Of a stretch of DNA of 64,000 nt, positions 29,438-38,553 are shown in pieces; the stretch's first letter is position 1; every line of letters starts with the position of its first letter. Under the pieces are notes generated by a model. It did no database searches. It saw only the letters and a list, made by a program, of their open reading frames with translations, and was not told where the DNA came from. This DNA is from Sphingobium amiense (GTDB lineage Bacteria > Pseudomonadota > Alphaproteobacteria > Sphingomonadales > Sphingomonadaceae): contig NZ_AP018664.1 in the NCBI RefSeq assembly GCF_003967075.1, forward strand, positions 2,418,001 to 2,482,000. The letters run 5' to 3'. Made by a program: the position numbers and the translations under genes.

Positions 29438-30157
29438 ATGGCGATCGTGCGGCAGGTGCTAGTGCAGGAACAGAGCGGCGCGCCGTTCGAGAATGTCGCG
29501 GTCTTCGACGACGCGGCAGAAGGGCCGCGGCCCGGCGTGCTGCTCTTTCCCAATATCCTCGGCACCAAGGAATCGGACTTCGCCTATGCGGAGCGGGTGG
29601 CGGCTCTGGGCTATGTCGTGCTGGTCGCCGATGTTTACGGGCAGGGCAAGCGGACGCGCCGGGACGATCCCGACATGGGCCGATACATGGCCGAACTGAA
29701 CGACGACCGGGCGCTGATGCGGGACCGGGTCAACGCGCCGCTCGGCTGGCTGAAAGCGCTGCCGCAGGTCGATGCGGCGCGCACCGCCGCCATCGGTTTC
29801 TGCTTCGGCGGCAAATGCGTGCTCGACCTCGCGCGGTCGGGCGCGGATTTCGCGGGCGGGGTGAGCTTCCACGGCGTTTATGATGCGCCGCCCTTTCCCA
29901 ACGCGGAGATCAAGGCCAAGCTGCTCGTCTGCCACGGCTGGGACGATCCTATCGCGCCGCCGGACGCCACTGTCGCACTGGCGAAGGAACTGACGCAGGC
30001 GGGATGCGACTGGCAGATCCACGCCTATGGCCATACCGGCCACGCCTTCACCGACAAGGCGGTGAACATGCCGGAAAAGCGGCTCGCCTACAGCGCCGAC
30101 GCGGACGCTCGCAGCTTCCGGTCGATGCGGGACTTCTTCGCCGACCTGTTCGGCTGA
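29438..30157 (+). CDS. Dienelactone hydrolase family protein
   Basis: A 239-residue alpha/beta hydrolase. The nucleophile elbow is G-F-C-F-G-G-K-C with Cys in the nucleophile place, as in dienelactone hydrolase; H-G-W-D-D-P gives the acid and Y-G-H-T-G-H-A-F the histidine. The start is the ATG at 29438 after GAAGGAG. Many such genes hydrolyse unknown esters, and no chlorocatechol or protocatechuate genes are nearby, so the substrate is open. Confidence 0.88.
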   Translation: MAIVRQVLVQEQSGAPFENVAVFDDAAEGPRPGVLLFPNILGTKESDFAYAERVAALGYVVLVADVYGQGKRTRRDDPDMGRYMAELNDDRALMRDRVNAPLGWLKALPQVDAARTAAIGFCFGGKCVLDLARSGADFAGGVSFHGVYDAPPFPNAEIKAKLLVCHGWDDPIAPPDATVALAKELTQAGCDWQIHAYGHTGHAFTDKAVNMPEKRLAYSADADARSFRSMRDFFADLFG

Positions 30158-30163
30158 CGCCGC

Positions 30164-30655
30164 TCAGCGCGTGGGGATACGGCGCGCGCTCGCGAGATGG
30201 TGGGCGTGGGTGATGGCGACGGCGAGCGCATCGGCGGCGTCCGGCCCGGCGATCTTCGCGCCGGGCAGCAGCCGCTGCACCATCGCATGCACCTGATCCT
30301 TGGACGCATTGCCGACGCCCACGACCGATTTCTTGACGAGCCGGGCGGCATATTCGCCCACCTCCATGCCCGAGCGCGACGCCGCCAACAGCACCACGCC
30401 GCGCGCCTGCCCCAGCTTCAGCGTCGATTGCGGGTTCACGTTGACGAACACCTCCTCGACCGCCGCGCCATCGGGCCTGTGCTCAAGGATAAGGTCGGCG
30501 AGCGCCAGATCGAGCGCCAGAAGACGGCTGGCCAGCGCCATCTCCGCATCGGTCCTGATCTGCCCGTTGGCGATATGCGTGAGGCGATTGCCGTCAGCGG
30601 AGATAAGACCCCAGCCCGTAGTGCCAAGGCCGGGATCGAGACCGAGGAGGATCAT
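30164..30655 (-). CDS. ruvC: Holliday junction resolvase RuvC
   Basis: A 163-residue endonuclease that cleaves Holliday junctions with RuvAB. The catalytic acids are visible: Asp7 in [13 protein letters not shown], Glu in A-V-E-E-V-F-V, and the C-terminal D-A-A-D-A-L-A-V-A pair. The ATG at 30653-30655 gives the standard length. ruvA and ruvB are not in the window. Convergent with the hydrolase, 6 bases apart. Confidence 0.95.
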   Translation of the reverse strand: MILLGLDPGLGTTGWGLISADGNRLTHIANGQIRTDAEMALASRLLALDLALADLILEHRPDGAAVEEVFVNVNPQSTLKLGQARGVVLLAASRSGMEVGEYAARLVKKSVVGVGNASKDQVHAMVQRLLPGAKIAGPDAADALAVAITHAHHLASARRIPTR

Positions 30656-30660
30656 AACTG

Positions 30661-30830
30661 TAATCCTCTCCCCCTGGGGAAGAGGATAGCAAGGCTTGCC
30701 GGTTTGCCGGCTAGCCGCGCTTGGAGAGGGGGGCGGCGGTCTCGGGCGTTGGACCAACCCCTCTCCCAGCTTCGCCTAGGCGACACAGCCGCCAAGGCTG
30801 CGCAACCCTCTCCCCCACGGGGAGAGGGAA
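30661..30830. repeat. Intergenic repeat, family B (CCTCTCCCC...GGGGAGAGG type)
   Basis: The gap between ruvC and the YebC-family gene is filled by mirrored CCTCTCCCC/GGGGAGAGG blocks (near 30665-30684, 30722-30731, 30757-30767 and 30806-30828). It has no coding potential and looks like a composite interspersed palindrome. Confidence 0.65.
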
Positions 30831-30836
30831 ACTGCG

Positions 30837-31580
30837 TCAACCCAGCTTCTCCATCACCGCGTCGGACACTTCGTAATTGCCCCACACGGTCTGGACGTCG
30901 TCATCGTCCTCCAGCACGTCGACCAGCTTGAGGAGCGTCGCGGCGTTGCTTTCGTCGACTTCGACGGTGGTGGTGGGCTTCCACGCGAGCTTGGCGCTGT
31001 CCGCCGCGCCGAGCTTGGTTTCCAGCGCCTTGGCGACTTCGTGGAGCGCGTCCATCGCGGTCCAGATCTCGTGCTCATCCTCGTTCGAGGCGACATCGTC
31101 CGCGCCCGCTTCCAGCGCGGCTTCGAACACCGCGTCGGCGTCGCCCGCGCTCGCGGGATAGGTGATGAGGCCGAGCCGCTCGAACCCGTGGCTGACCGCG
31201 CCCGACGCGCCCAGATTGCCGCCATTCTTGGAGAAAGCGGTGCGGACGTTGGTGGCGGTGCGGTTGCGGTTGTCCGTCAGCGCCTCGACGATGATGGCGA
31301 CGCCGCCGGGGCCATAGCCTTCATAACGCACCTCTTCATAATTCTCCAGATCGCCGCCCGACGCCTTGTCGATGGCGCGCTGGATATTGTCCTTGGGCAT
31401 GGACTGGGCCTTGGCCGCGTTCACCGCGAGGCGCAGGCGCGGGTTCATGTCCGGATCGGGCATGCCCATCTTGGCCGCCACCGTGATTTCACGGCTCAGC
31501 TTGGAGAACATCGAGGAACGCTTTTTGTCCTGCGCGCCCTTGCGATGCATGATGTTCTTGAATTTGGAATGGCCGGCCAC
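30837..31580 (-). CDS. YebC/PmpR family protein (translation factor or regulator)
   Basis: A 247-residue protein starting [18 protein letters not shown], diagnostic of the TACO1/YebC family. [17 protein letters not shown] is also conserved. Members act as transcription regulators or, in recent work, help ribosomes through proline stretches. It is upstream of ruvC on the same strand, a common pairing, but separated by repeat DNA here. Confidence 0.93.
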   Translation of the reverse strand: MAGHSKFKNIMHRKGAQDKKRSSMFSKLSREITVAAKMGMPDPDMNPRLRLAVNAAKAQSMPKDNIQRAIDKASGGDLENYEEVRYEGYGPGGVAIIVEALTDNRNRTATNVRTAFSKNGGNLGASGAVSHGFERLGLITYPASAGDADAVFEAALEAGADDVASNEDEHEIWTAMDALHEVAKALETKLGAADSAKLAWKPTTTVEVDESNAATLLKLVDVLEDDDDVQTVWGNYEVSDAVMEKLG

Positions 31581-31715
31581 GGCCGTCTCCTGCTGCTGTC
31601 GGAATGAGAAGCGCGGTCTCTAGCTTCACCCGCCGCCCGACGCAAGACGAGGCGGCAAGCGACATGAACCGCTTGTAACTGGCGTTCGCCGCGCCGCCCG
31701 CGTTATCTGCGCGCC

Positions 31716-32264
31716 ATGGAAATAGAAGTGAGCGCGCAGGCCAAGGACAGGCGGCTCAACCGCCGGGTTGCGATCACCGTCGTGATGCTGTCCGTGTTCA
31801 TGGCCCTGTGCAACATCAAGGACGGCAATATCGTCCAGGCGATGCAGCAGGCCCAGTCCGATGCGGTTGACCGATGGGGCCAGTATCAGGCGACGCGCAC
31901 CAAGCAGCATATCGTGGAAACCGCCCGCGCCCAGATCGCCGTCACGGCTCCGGCAGCGAAAGCGACGCTCGAAGACTTCGATCGGCAGATCGGCAAATAT
32001 CGGGCCGAAGCACCGAAACTGGCGCAACAGGCCCGGGCGTCGAGCGATCGCTACGACGCGCTCAACGTCCATGACGACCAGTTCGACGCCAGCGAGGCGA
32101 TGGTCTCCACCGCCGTATCGCTGGCGGCCGTCGCCGCGCTGGCGGAAACATCGCTGCCGCTTCTGATCGGATGGGTTTTCGGCGCGATGGGGGTCGCCAT
32201 GGGGATATTCGGCTTCACCGCGATCACCTTCGATCCATCCGCGCTCAGCGGCTTTCTGGGGTGA
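31716..32264 (+). CDS. DUF4337-like membrane protein
   Basis: A 182-residue protein with an N-terminal helix (about 21-38), a central coiled-coil region containing Q-A-Q-S-D-A-V-D-R-W-G-Q-Y-Q-A, and two C-terminal hydrophobic segments (about 128-148 and 150-172). The W-x2-Y-Q and two-helix C-terminus fit DUF4337. Function unknown. Isolated, and convergent with the YbjQ-like gene. Confidence 0.75.
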   Translation: MEIEVSAQAKDRRLNRRVAITVVMLSVFMALCNIKDGNIVQAMQQAQSDAVDRWGQYQATRTKQHIVETARAQIAVTAPAAKATLEDFDRQIGKYRAEAPKLAQQARASSDRYDALNVHDDQFDASEAMVSTAVSLAAVAALAETSLPLLIGWVFGAMGVAMGIFGFTAITFDPSALSGFLG

Positions 32265-32271
32265 ATCGCAG

Positions 32272-32598
32272 TCAGCAGATGATCGCGGTCCCCGACGCCG
32301 ACACCATCAGCATCGACCCGTTGGAGCCGATCACCTCATAGTCGAGATCGACGCCCACCACCGCATTCGCGCCCAGTGTCGCGGCACGCATCCGCATTTC
32401 GCCCAGCGCCTGATCGCGGGCGCGCTGGAGCACATCCTCATAAGCGCCCGAACGCCCGCCCACGATGTCGCGCACGCTGGCGAAAAGATCGCGGAACAGG
32501 TTGGCGCCCACGATCACCTCACCGGTGACGACGCCGAGATATTCCTTCGCCGGTCTGCCTTCGAGGCGGCTGGTGGTGCTGACGATCATCTCGGTCAT
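32272..32598 (-). CDS. YbjQ/UPF0145 family protein
   Basis: A 108-residue protein of the UPF0145 family (pentameric, sometimes called heavy-metal-binding). [12 protein letters not shown] and [13 protein letters not shown] are characteristic. AAGGAGAGCGCCC before the ATG at 32596-32598 supports that start. Role unknown. Confidence 0.88.
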   Translation of the reverse strand: MTEMIVSTTSRLEGRPAKEYLGVVTGEVIVGANLFRDLFASVRDIVGGRSGAYEDVLQRARDQALGEMRMRAATLGANAVVGVDLDYEVIGSNGSMLMVSASGTAIIC

Positions 32599-32628
32599 GG
32601 GCGCTCTCCTTACGGTGTCGATGCGCCC

Positions 32629-32871
32629 TTATTCCATGCCCAGCGCGGCAAGGTAAGTCTGAAGGATCGCTTCCATTTCCTGCCGGTCGTGGGGCTGCAT
32701 CTTCCGCAGGCGGATGATCTGGCGCATGATCTTGGCATCATATCCGGTCGCCTTGGCCTCCAGATAGACGTCCTTGATGTCGTCGCCGATGCCCTTCTTT
32801 TCTTCTTCCAGCCGCTCGATGCGTTCGATCAGAAGCCGTAGCTGGTCGGCGGCGACATTGCCCTCGCTCAT
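32629..32871 (-). CDS. gapR: GapR-family DNA-binding protein (DUF2312)
   Basis: An 80-residue, highly charged helical protein matching alphaproteobacterial GapR. The coiled coil contains [15 protein letters not shown], then [16 protein letters not shown], and I-I-R-L-R-K-M. GapR clamps overtwisted DNA and aids replication and topoisomerase action. It stands between the YbjQ-like and DUF1244 genes, all on the minus strand, with gaps of 30-40 bases. Confidence 0.9.
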   Translation of the reverse strand: MSEGNVAADQLRLLIERIERLEEEKKGIGDDIKDVYLEAKATGYDAKIMRQIIRLRKMQPHDRQEMEAILQTYLAALGME

Positions 32872-32910
32872 GCAAAAATCTCCATATGTGAATCGGGTTG
32901 GCGCTCGCCT

Positions 32911-33210
32911 CTAATGAGTGTCGGCGTTCTTCGCTACACTCTCCTTCATGCGGGCGATCTGTTCGGGCGTCGCTTCGCCCTGATGCTTTGCCTTCCATTC
33001 GGCGAAGGGCATCCCGTGGACGATCTCCCGCGCCTCGTCCCTCGTGATCGCGCCGTCCGCCTCCGCGATCCAGTCGGCGAGGCAGTTGCGGCAGAAGCCC
33101 GCCGTTCCCATGAGGTCGATATTCTGGACATCGGTGCGGTGCTGCAAATGCGCGATCAGGCGGCGGAAGGCGGTTGCAGCCACGGCATCTGTGAGTATGG
33201 TGTCGGCCAT
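32911..33210 (-). CDS. DUF1244 family protein
   Basis: A 99-residue protein. A-A-T-A-F-R-R-L-I-A-H-L-Q-H-R-T-D-V-Q-N-I-D-L-M followed by G-F-C-R-N-C-L-A-D-W is the DUF1244 signature, with a C-x2-C pair. The ATG at 33208-33210 gives the family length; the longer frame upstream is not conserved. Function unknown, common in alphaproteobacteria. Confidence 0.9.
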   Translation of the reverse strand: MADTILTDAVAATAFRRLIAHLQHRTDVQNIDLMGTAGFCRNCLADWIAEADGAITRDEAREIVHGMPFAEWKAKHQGEATPEQIARMKESVAKNADTH

Positions 33211-33328
33211 CGGCGTTCCTTTCGCTGAAAATACATCATCCTGTCGTGCAGCACGGATAACCCATAACGACGCACTGGCAAGGCCGCCGAGGCCGGGCCA
33301 GCGACGGTCAAGACGGTCAGGAGAAACC

Positions 33329-34795
33329 ATGACGAAGTTACCGCCCCGCTCACGCAAGGTCCGCATCCTCGCGACCCTTGGCCCTGCGAGCGACAGCGCG
33401 GAAATGATCCGGGCGCTGTTCGTGGCGGGCGCCGACGCGTTCCGCATCAACATGAGCCATGGCGCGCATGAGGATCATGCCCGGCGCATCGCGACCATCC
33501 GTGAACTGGAAAAGGAATTTCACCGACCCACAACAATCCTTGGCGACCTTCAGGGGCCAAAGCTGCGGGTGGGGACGTTCGAGAAGGGGCTGGCGATCCT
33601 CGAAACCGGCGCGTCCTTCGTGCTGGACCGGGACGAAACGCCCGGCGATGCGCGCCGCGTCAACCTGCCGCATCCCGAAATCTATGCCGCGCTGGTGCCC
33701 GAAACGCGGCTGCTGCTCGACGACGGCAAGCTGGTGCTGCGGGTCAAGGCGGTCAGCGACGCGCGGATCGACACGGTGGTCGAGGTCGGCGGCGCGCTGT
33801 CCAACCGCAAGGGCGTCAATGTGCCGGACGTGGTGGTGCCCGTCCCCGCGCTGACCGACAAGGACCGGCGCGATCTCAGCTTCGCGATCAGCCAGGGATG
33901 CGACTGGATCGCCTTGAGCTTCGTGCAGCGGCCCGAGGATCTGGCCGAGGCGCGCAAGCTGATGGGCGGCTATGGCGCGCTGATGGCCAAAATCGAGAAG
34001 CCCTCCGCCGTGCAGCGGCTGGAGGAGATCGTCGAACTGGCCGACGGCGTCATGGTGGCGCGCGGCGATCTGGGCGTCGAACTGCCGCCGCAGGCCGTGC
34101 CCCCGCTCCAGAAGCAGATCGTCGCCACCGCGCGCAGGCTGGGCCGCCCGGTGGTGGTCGCGACGCAGATGCTCGAATCCATGATAAAATCTCCCTCCCC
34201 CACCCGCGCCGAAGTGTCGGACGTGGCGACGGCGGTCTATGACGGGGCGGACGCGATCATGCTGTCGGCGGAAACGGCGGCGGGCGACTGGCCGGTCGAG
34301 GCCGTCACGATGATGGACAGCATCGCGCACAGCGTGGAGCGCGATCCGGGCTATTTCGGGCGGCTCCATTATACCGAGACGCTGCCCGATCCCACCACCG
34401 CCGACGCGCTGGCCGAAGCGGCGGGCGGCATCGTCGCCGTCACCGGGGCGAGCGCCATCACCTGCTTCACCTCGTCGGGCAGCACGGTGCGCCGCGTCGC
34501 GCGGGAACGGCCCGCAGCGCCCATCCTCGCGCTGACGCCGCGATCCGACACCGCGCGCAAGCTCGGCCTCACATGGGGCGTGCATGCGGTGCGCACCAAG
34601 GACATCGGCAATTTCGAAGAGATGATCGGCAAGGCCCGGCGCATGGCGCTGCGTCACGGCATGGTCGAAAAGGGCGGCAAGATCGTGGTGCTGGCGGGCG
34701 TGCCGTTCGGAACGCCGGGATCGACCAACGTCCTTCACGTCGCGGCGGTGCGCGGCGATGAACTCAAGGGCCGGGACGAAAGCCCGAGCTTCTGA
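33329..34795 (+). CDS. pyk: Pyruvate kinase
   Basis: A 488-residue enzyme that converts phosphoenolpyruvate and ADP to pyruvate and ATP. Visible motifs are R-I-L-A-T-L-G-P-A-S, F-R-I-N-M-S-H-G, L-G-D-L-Q-G-P-K-L-R-V-G, M-A-K-I-E-K-P, M-V-A-R-G-D-L-G-V-E-L and the T-Q-M-L-E-S-M substrate loop. The start is the ATG after GGTCAGGAG; sequence upstream in frame is not family-like. A hairpin follows the stop. Divergent from DUF1244. Confidence 0.96.
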   Translation: MTKLPPRSRKVRILATLGPASDSAEMIRALFVAGADAFRINMSHGAHEDHARRIATIRELEKEFHRPTTILGDLQGPKLRVGTFEKGLAILETGASFVLDRDETPGDARRVNLPHPEIYAALVPETRLLLDDGKLVLRVKAVSDARIDTVVEVGGALSNRKGVNVPDVVVPVPALTDKDRRDLSFAISQGCDWIALSFVQRPEDLAEARKLMGGYGALMAKIEKPSAVQRLEEIVELADGVMVARGDLGVELPPQAVPPLQKQIVATARRLGRPVVVATQMLESMIKSPSPTRAEVSDVATAVYDGADAIMLSAETAAGDWPVEAVTMMDSIAHSVERDPGYFGRLHYTETLPDPTTADALAEAAGGIVAVTGASAITCFTSSGSTVRRVARERPAAPILALTPRSDTARKLGLTWGVHAVRTKDIGNFEEMIGKARRMALRHGMVEKGGKIVVLAGVPFGTPGSTNVLHVAAVRGDELKGRDESPSF

Positions 34796-34811
34796 CGCAG
34801 ACATGCGAAAA

Positions 34812-34834
34812 GCGCCCGGCCATCGACCGGGCGC
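34812..34834 (+). terminator. Hairpin after pyruvate kinase
   Basis: GCGCCCGG (34812-34819) pairs with CCGGGCGC (34827-34834) over a 7-base loop, between the convergent pyk and rpmJ genes. There is no T run, so strength is uncertain. Confidence 0.6.
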
Positions 34835-34881
34835 CTGCCATGCTCGATAAAACCGCCGCCGCCGGAGCGGCGCGCGCTGCC

Positions 34882-35007
34882 TTAGCCCTGGCGGGCCTTG
34901 AAGCGGCGGTTGGTCTTGTTGATGACGTAGGTGCGGCCACGGCGACGGATCACGCGGTTGTCCCGGTGGCGGCCCTTGAGCGACTTGAGCGAGTTGCGGA
35001 TCTTCAT
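34882..35007 (-). CDS. rpmJ: 50S ribosomal protein L36
   Basis: A 41-residue ribosomal protein: start [11 protein letters not shown], then [20 protein letters not shown] at the end. It lacks the zinc-binding Cys/His set of the longer-known L36 form, so it is the zinc-independent type. The start ATG is at 35005-35007 and the stop at 34882-34884. TTGACT at 35081-35086 (minus strand) is a plausible -35. Single-gene unit. Confidence 0.95.
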   Translation of the reverse strand: MKIRNSLKSLKGRHRDNRVIRRRGRTYVINKTNRRFKARQG

Positions 35008-35210
35008 GGCTATCGGCCTTTGATGAATCGAAATGAGGTCGGAAAATCGAAGCGCAGCCCCTATGGGTCGATCCGGGCAAAGTCAAGGGCGCGGAGCCGC
35101 TTTTTGCCGCCGTTCATCGTTCATGCAGCACATTCGTGGATGACGCGTTAGAGGGAAGTGAACCGCCCGTGCCGTCTACGCAGCAAAGCCCTATCCGGAG
35201 CGATACATCC

Positions 35211-35819
35211 ATGTCCAAGCGCCTGATCCTCACCGCCGCCCTTGCCCTCCCCCTCGCCGCCTGCGCCGCCAGCACGCCGCCGGTGGAGGTGACGCGCTTC
35301 CACGTCCCAGATCCCGCGCGGTCGGGCACCGTCGCGGTGGAGGAGATGCCCGGCAACCCGGACGTGAGCCTGGAATTCCAGACCTATGCTGGCGCCGTGG
35401 CGCAGGCGTGGCAGCGGGTCGGCTTCACCCCCGCGCCGGCGGGCGCGGCCAGCGACTATGTGGCGCTGGTGAGCTTTCGCCGGGGCTTCCGCCCGACCGG
35501 CGTCGACCGCAGCGGCAGTCCGGTTAGCGTAGGCGTGGGCGGCGGCTTCGGTGGCGGGAGCCGGGGCGGCAGCTTCGGCGGACTTGGCCTTGGCATCGGC
35601 ATCAACCTGTCGGGCAAGCCCAAGGACATCGTGACCACCGAATTGCAGGTGCAACTGCGCCGCCGGTCCGATTCGCAGACCGTCTGGGAAGGCCGCGCCA
35701 TGACCGAAGCGCGGCAGGGGACGCCCGCGTCGCAGCCCGCCGCCGCCGCGCAGAAACTCGCCGATGTGCTGATCGGGGGCTATCCGGGCGAATCGGGGCG
35801 CACTATGATCGTCAAATGA
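35211..35819 (+). CDS. DUF4136-like lipoprotein
   Basis: A 202-residue lipoprotein. The lipobox L-P-L-A-A-C places the lipidated Cys at residue 18. The mature part has a Gly-rich stretch (about 110-130) and ends with [17 protein letters not shown], as in DUF4136 proteins of unknown function. The ATG at 35211 follows CCGGAG. It overlaps the following carboxypeptidase by 4 bases, so they form a translationally coupled pair. Confidence 0.8.
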   Translation: MSKRLILTAALALPLAACAASTPPVEVTRFHVPDPARSGTVAVEEMPGNPDVSLEFQTYAGAVAQAWQRVGFTPAPAGAASDYVALVSFRRGFRPTGVDRSGSPVSVGVGGGFGGGSRGGSFGGLGLGIGINLSGKPKDIVTTELQVQLRRRSDSQTVWEGRAMTEARQGTPASQPAAAAQKLADVLIGGYPGESGRTMIVK

Positions 35820-36949
35820 CCATCAGCATTTCGAGCGGCTTCGACAGCGGCAATATCCGCGTCCTTTCCATCACAGACACGCCGGGCGGCGCGGTGCGCG
35901 CCGAACTGGAGATCGTGACCGATCACCGGAGCGACTTTTACCAGTGGTTCCACTTCCGCCTCGCCAACGCGGCGGGGCGTGAGGTGGAACTGGCCATCGC
36001 CAACGGCGCAAAGTCGGCCTATCCCGGCGGCTGGCCGGGCTATCGCGCGCGGATGAGCGAGGATCGGGAAAACTGGTTCCTCGCAGACACCGGCTATGCC
36101 GATGGCGTGCTGACGATCCGGGCGACGCCGGACAGCAACGCGGTCTGGTTCGCCTATTTCGCGCCCTACTCGATGGAGCGGCACCATGACCTGATCGCCT
36201 GGGCCGCAACTCAGCCGGGCGTCGCGCATCGCGAACTGGGACTGACGCTGGACGGGCAGCCGATCGACCTGCTGACGCTGGGCGACGGGGCGAAGCAGGT
36301 GTGGCTCTATGCCCGGCAGCACCCCGGCGAGACGATGGCGGAATGGTGGATGGAAGGCGCGCTGGAGCGGCTGTGCGACGAACAGGACGCCGTCGCCCGG
36401 CTGCTGCGCCAGAAGGCGACGATCCATGTCGTTCCGAACATGAATCCGGACGGCAGCCGCCGCGGCCACCTGCGCACCAATGCGGCGGGCGTGAACCTCA
36501 ACCGCGAATGGCACGAGCCGACGATGGAGCGCAGCCCCGAGGTGAAGCTGGTGCGCGACGCGATGGATGCGACAGGCGTGGATTTCGCGATGGACGTTCA
36601 TGGCGACGAGGCGATTCCCGCCGTCTTCATCGCCGGGTTCGAGGGCATTCCTTCGATCACCGAGGGGCAGCTCGCGCTCTATCACCGCTATCGCGACACA
36701 CTGGCGGCGCGGACGCCCGATTTCCAGACGCGGCTCGGTTATCCGGTGGCGGGCGCGGGCAAGGCGAACCTGTCCATGTCGACCAACCAGATCGCCGAGC
36801 GCTTCGGCGCGGTCGCGATGACGCTGGAAATGCCGTTCAAGGACAATGACGATCTGCCCGACGCCGATTATGGCTGGTCGCCCGCCCGCTCAGCGCAGCT
36901 TGGCAGGGATTGCCTCGCCGTGCTGGCGGAGATGATCGACGCGGTCTGA
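35816..36949 (+). CDS. M14-family zinc carboxypeptidase, cytosolic type
   Basis: A 377-residue enzyme resembling cytosolic carboxypeptidases (M14D). An N-terminal beta-sandwich domain (1-135) precedes the catalytic domain. Zinc ligands are His169 and Glu172 (R-Q-H-P-G-E) and His262 (D-V-H-G-D-E); V-P-N-M-N-P-D-G and N-L-N-R-E-W form the substrate pocket; Glu338 in L-E-M-P-F-K-D is the general base. No signal peptide. Bacterial members deglutamylate or trim C-terminal residues, but the substrate is unknown. Its start overlaps the lipoprotein stop (ATGA). Confidence 0.9.
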   Translation: MTISISSGFDSGNIRVLSITDTPGGAVRAELEIVTDHRSDFYQWFHFRLANAAGREVELAIANGAKSAYPGGWPGYRARMSEDRENWFLADTGYADGVLTIRATPDSNAVWFAYFAPYSMERHHDLIAWAATQPGVAHRELGLTLDGQPIDLLTLGDGAKQVWLYARQHPGETMAEWWMEGALERLCDEQDAVARLLRQKATIHVVPNMNPDGSRRGHLRTNAAGVNLNREWHEPTMERSPEVKLVRDAMDATGVDFAMDVHGDEAIPAVFIAGFEGIPSITEGQLALYHRYRDTLAARTPDFQTRLGYPVAGAGKANLSMSTNQIAERFGAVAMTLEMPFKDNDDLPDADYGWSPARSAQLGRDCLAVLAEMIDAV

Positions 36950-36958
36950 ACGACCCGC

Positions 36959-37237
36959 CTATTTCCAGTCGAAGGCGAGCGGCGCTTCCTTGAAGGCGAA
37001 GCGGTCGAGATGGTCGGCGACGACCTGCTTGAACCGCTCCACATCGGCCTCCGGCGTCGGGTCGAGTGTAACGATCAGCGCATCGGCCTGCGCCTCCATG
37101 CGTAAAGCGCCCATGGGAAAGGCGATGACGCTCTTGTCCGCGTCGAAGGTGACGTCGAACTTGTGGCTCCAGTGCTTGGAAAGCTGCTGGAGATAACGGC
37201 TGGCGTTTGTCGTGGGGACAGTGGCGGTGACGGTCAT
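36959..37237 (-). CDS. DUF2218 family protein
   Basis: A 92-residue protein with Y-L-Q-Q-L-S-K-H-W-S-H-K-F, F-P-M-G-A and V-V-A-D-H-L-D-R-F-A-F-K-E, typical of DUF2218. Such proteins often accompany siderophore-interacting proteins or PadR regulators. It starts 3 bases after the PadR gene, forming an operon. Function unknown. Confidence 0.9.
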   Translation of the reverse strand: MTVTATVPTTNASRYLQQLSKHWSHKFDVTFDADKSVIAFPMGALRMEAQADALIVTLDPTPEADVERFKQVVADHLDRFAFKEAPLAFDWK

Positions 37238-37240
37238 GGA

Positions 37241-37885
37241 TCAGAGCCTTTCGATCTTGTGGGCGGCCTCGTCGATCAGGGCGACGACATCGAGCAGGGT
37301 CTGCTCGTCCGCGCCTTCCTTTTCGAGGCGGTTCTGGAGCGCGAAGCGGAGATTGTGCATCGCCCGGCGGACGGGGCCGCCATCCATGCGCTGCGCCTTC
37401 TTCGCGAGCGAGGACAGGCGTTCGAGCGCGAGGTCGAGCGCGGCGCGGCGCTCGTCGATCTGCGCGCGGCCCGCATCGGTGATCGCGAAGCGCTTGCGGC
37501 TGCCTTCGCCGGGCTGTTCGGCGATCAAGTCCATCTCGGCAAGCAGGGTCAGCGTCGGATAGACCACGCCGGGACTGGGCGCATAGGCTTCGCCCGACAG
37601 CGCCTCGATGGCGCGGATCAGGTCGTAGCCGTGGCGCGGTTCGTCGGCGATGAGCTTCAGCAGGATGAGGCGCAGCGTCTCATTGTCGAACAGGCGGCGG
37701 CGCCCGCCCCCGCGCCCGCCGCCCCGGCCTCCGCGTTCGCCCTCATCGCCAAAGCCGTCGGGACGCGAGCCGCCGCGACCGAAGCCGTGCGGGAAAGCGA
37801 AGCGGCCATGGCCGCGAATCGGGCCGCCATGGCGGCCGTGGAAGGGATGGGAAAATCGCATCTGTGCATCTTTCATATATGTCAT
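37241..37885 (-). CDS. PadR-family transcriptional regulator
   Basis: About 214 residues. The first 60 are Gly/Arg/His-rich (F-H-G-R-H-G-G and G-G-R-G-G-G-R-G-G-G-R-R-R) and could bind metal or nucleic acid. The PadR winged helix follows at about 65-145 (L-I-L-L-K-L-I-A-D-E-P-R-H-G-Y-D-L-I-R-A; Y-P-T-L-T-L-L), then a helical dimerisation domain. ATGs at 37876 and 37861 are other starts. It is cotranscribed with DUF2218, and twin TT(G/A)CGATATAT repeats flank its promoter. Confidence 0.85.
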   Translation of the reverse strand: MTYMKDAQMRFSHPFHGRHGGPIRGHGRFAFPHGFGRGGSRPDGFGDEGERGGRGGGRGGGRRRLFDNETLRLILLKLIADEPRHGYDLIRAIEALSGEAYAPSPGVVYPTLTLLAEMDLIAEQPGEGSRKRFAITDAGRAQIDERRAALDLALERLSSLAKKAQRMDGGPVRRAMHNLRFALQNRLEKEGADEQTLLDVVALIDEAAHKIERL

Positions 37886-37891
37886 GATGCT

Positions 37892-37937
37892 TTGCGATAT
37901 ATCTTAAAAAGGGAAAGCGTCAAGAGTTACGATATAT
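37892..37937 (-). promoter_or_regulatory. Promoter and direct-repeat operator of the PadR-DUF2218 operon
   Basis: TTGCGATATAT (37892-37902) and TTACGATATAT (37927-37937) are direct repeats 35 bases apart. Between and across them on the minus strand lie TTGACG (37918-37923) and TATATC (37896-37901), 16 bases apart. The repeats bracket the promoter as autoregulatory PadR sites would. Inference. Confidence 0.6.
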
Positions 37938-38001
37938 TTTTATTGCATCTTCATGAGAGATGCCCGGCGAGGAAAGGGTCAGCCCCTCCCCTCGCGCGCC
38001 T

Positions 38002-38553
38002 TCAGTCCGGCTTTTTCGCCACGCTGACCATGGCGGGGCGCAGCAGCCGGTCCTTGATCGTGTAACCCGCCTGCATTTCGACGAGGATCGTGCCCGGCTC
38101 CGCATCGGCGGACGGCACTTCCATCATCGCCTGATGCCTGTTGGGGTCGAGCGGCTGGCCGACAGACTCCAGCTTCACGATGCCGTTGCGGCTGAACACG
38201 CTCTCCAGCTCGCGCCCGGTGGCTTCAAGGCCGACGACGAGGCTCTTGAACTTCTCGTCCTCGCGCAGGTCGGCGGGAATCGCGGCGAGCGCGCGGCTCA
38301 GATTGTCCGCCACCGACAGCATGTCGCGCGCGAAGGCGGTCGCGGCATAGGCGCGCGCGTCGGCCAGTTCCTTTTCCAGACGGCGGCGCACATTCTGCGT
38401 GTCGGCATGGGCGTAGAGGATGTCCTGCTTCGCGCTCGCCAGCTCGGCTTCCAGCGCGGCGACGCGATCCACCGGCGCATCGGCGGCGGGCGCGGCGTCT
38501 TCGGGCAGAATGTCCACGACTTCGGTATTTTCCTGATTTTTGTCTTCGCTCAT
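38002..38553 (-). CDS. grpE: Nucleotide exchange factor GrpE
   Basis: A 183-residue DnaK cochaperone that releases ADP. The N-terminal coiled coil (about 30-75) leads to A-R-A-Y-A-A-T-A-F-A-R-D-M-L-S-V-A-D-N-L-S-R-A-L and the C-terminal beta domain H-Q-A-M-M-E-V-P with G-Y-T-I-K-D-R-L-L-R-P-A-M-V. It overlaps the hrcA stop by 4 bases, so the repressor and cochaperone are coupled. Confidence 0.95.
   Translation of the reverse strand: MSEDKNQENTEVVDILPEDAAPAADAPVDRVAALEAELASAKQDILYAHADTQNVRRRLEKELADARAYAATAFARDMLSVADNLSRALAAIPADLREDEKFKSLVVGLEATGRELESVFSRNGIVKLESVGQPLDPNRHQAMMEVPSADAEPGTILVEMQAGYTIKDRLLRPAMVSVAKKPD

Noticed and set aside
33350..35086. 578-codon frame opposite pyruvate kinase
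   Set aside because: Mirror frame of pyk, reading on through rpmJ, with no family features.
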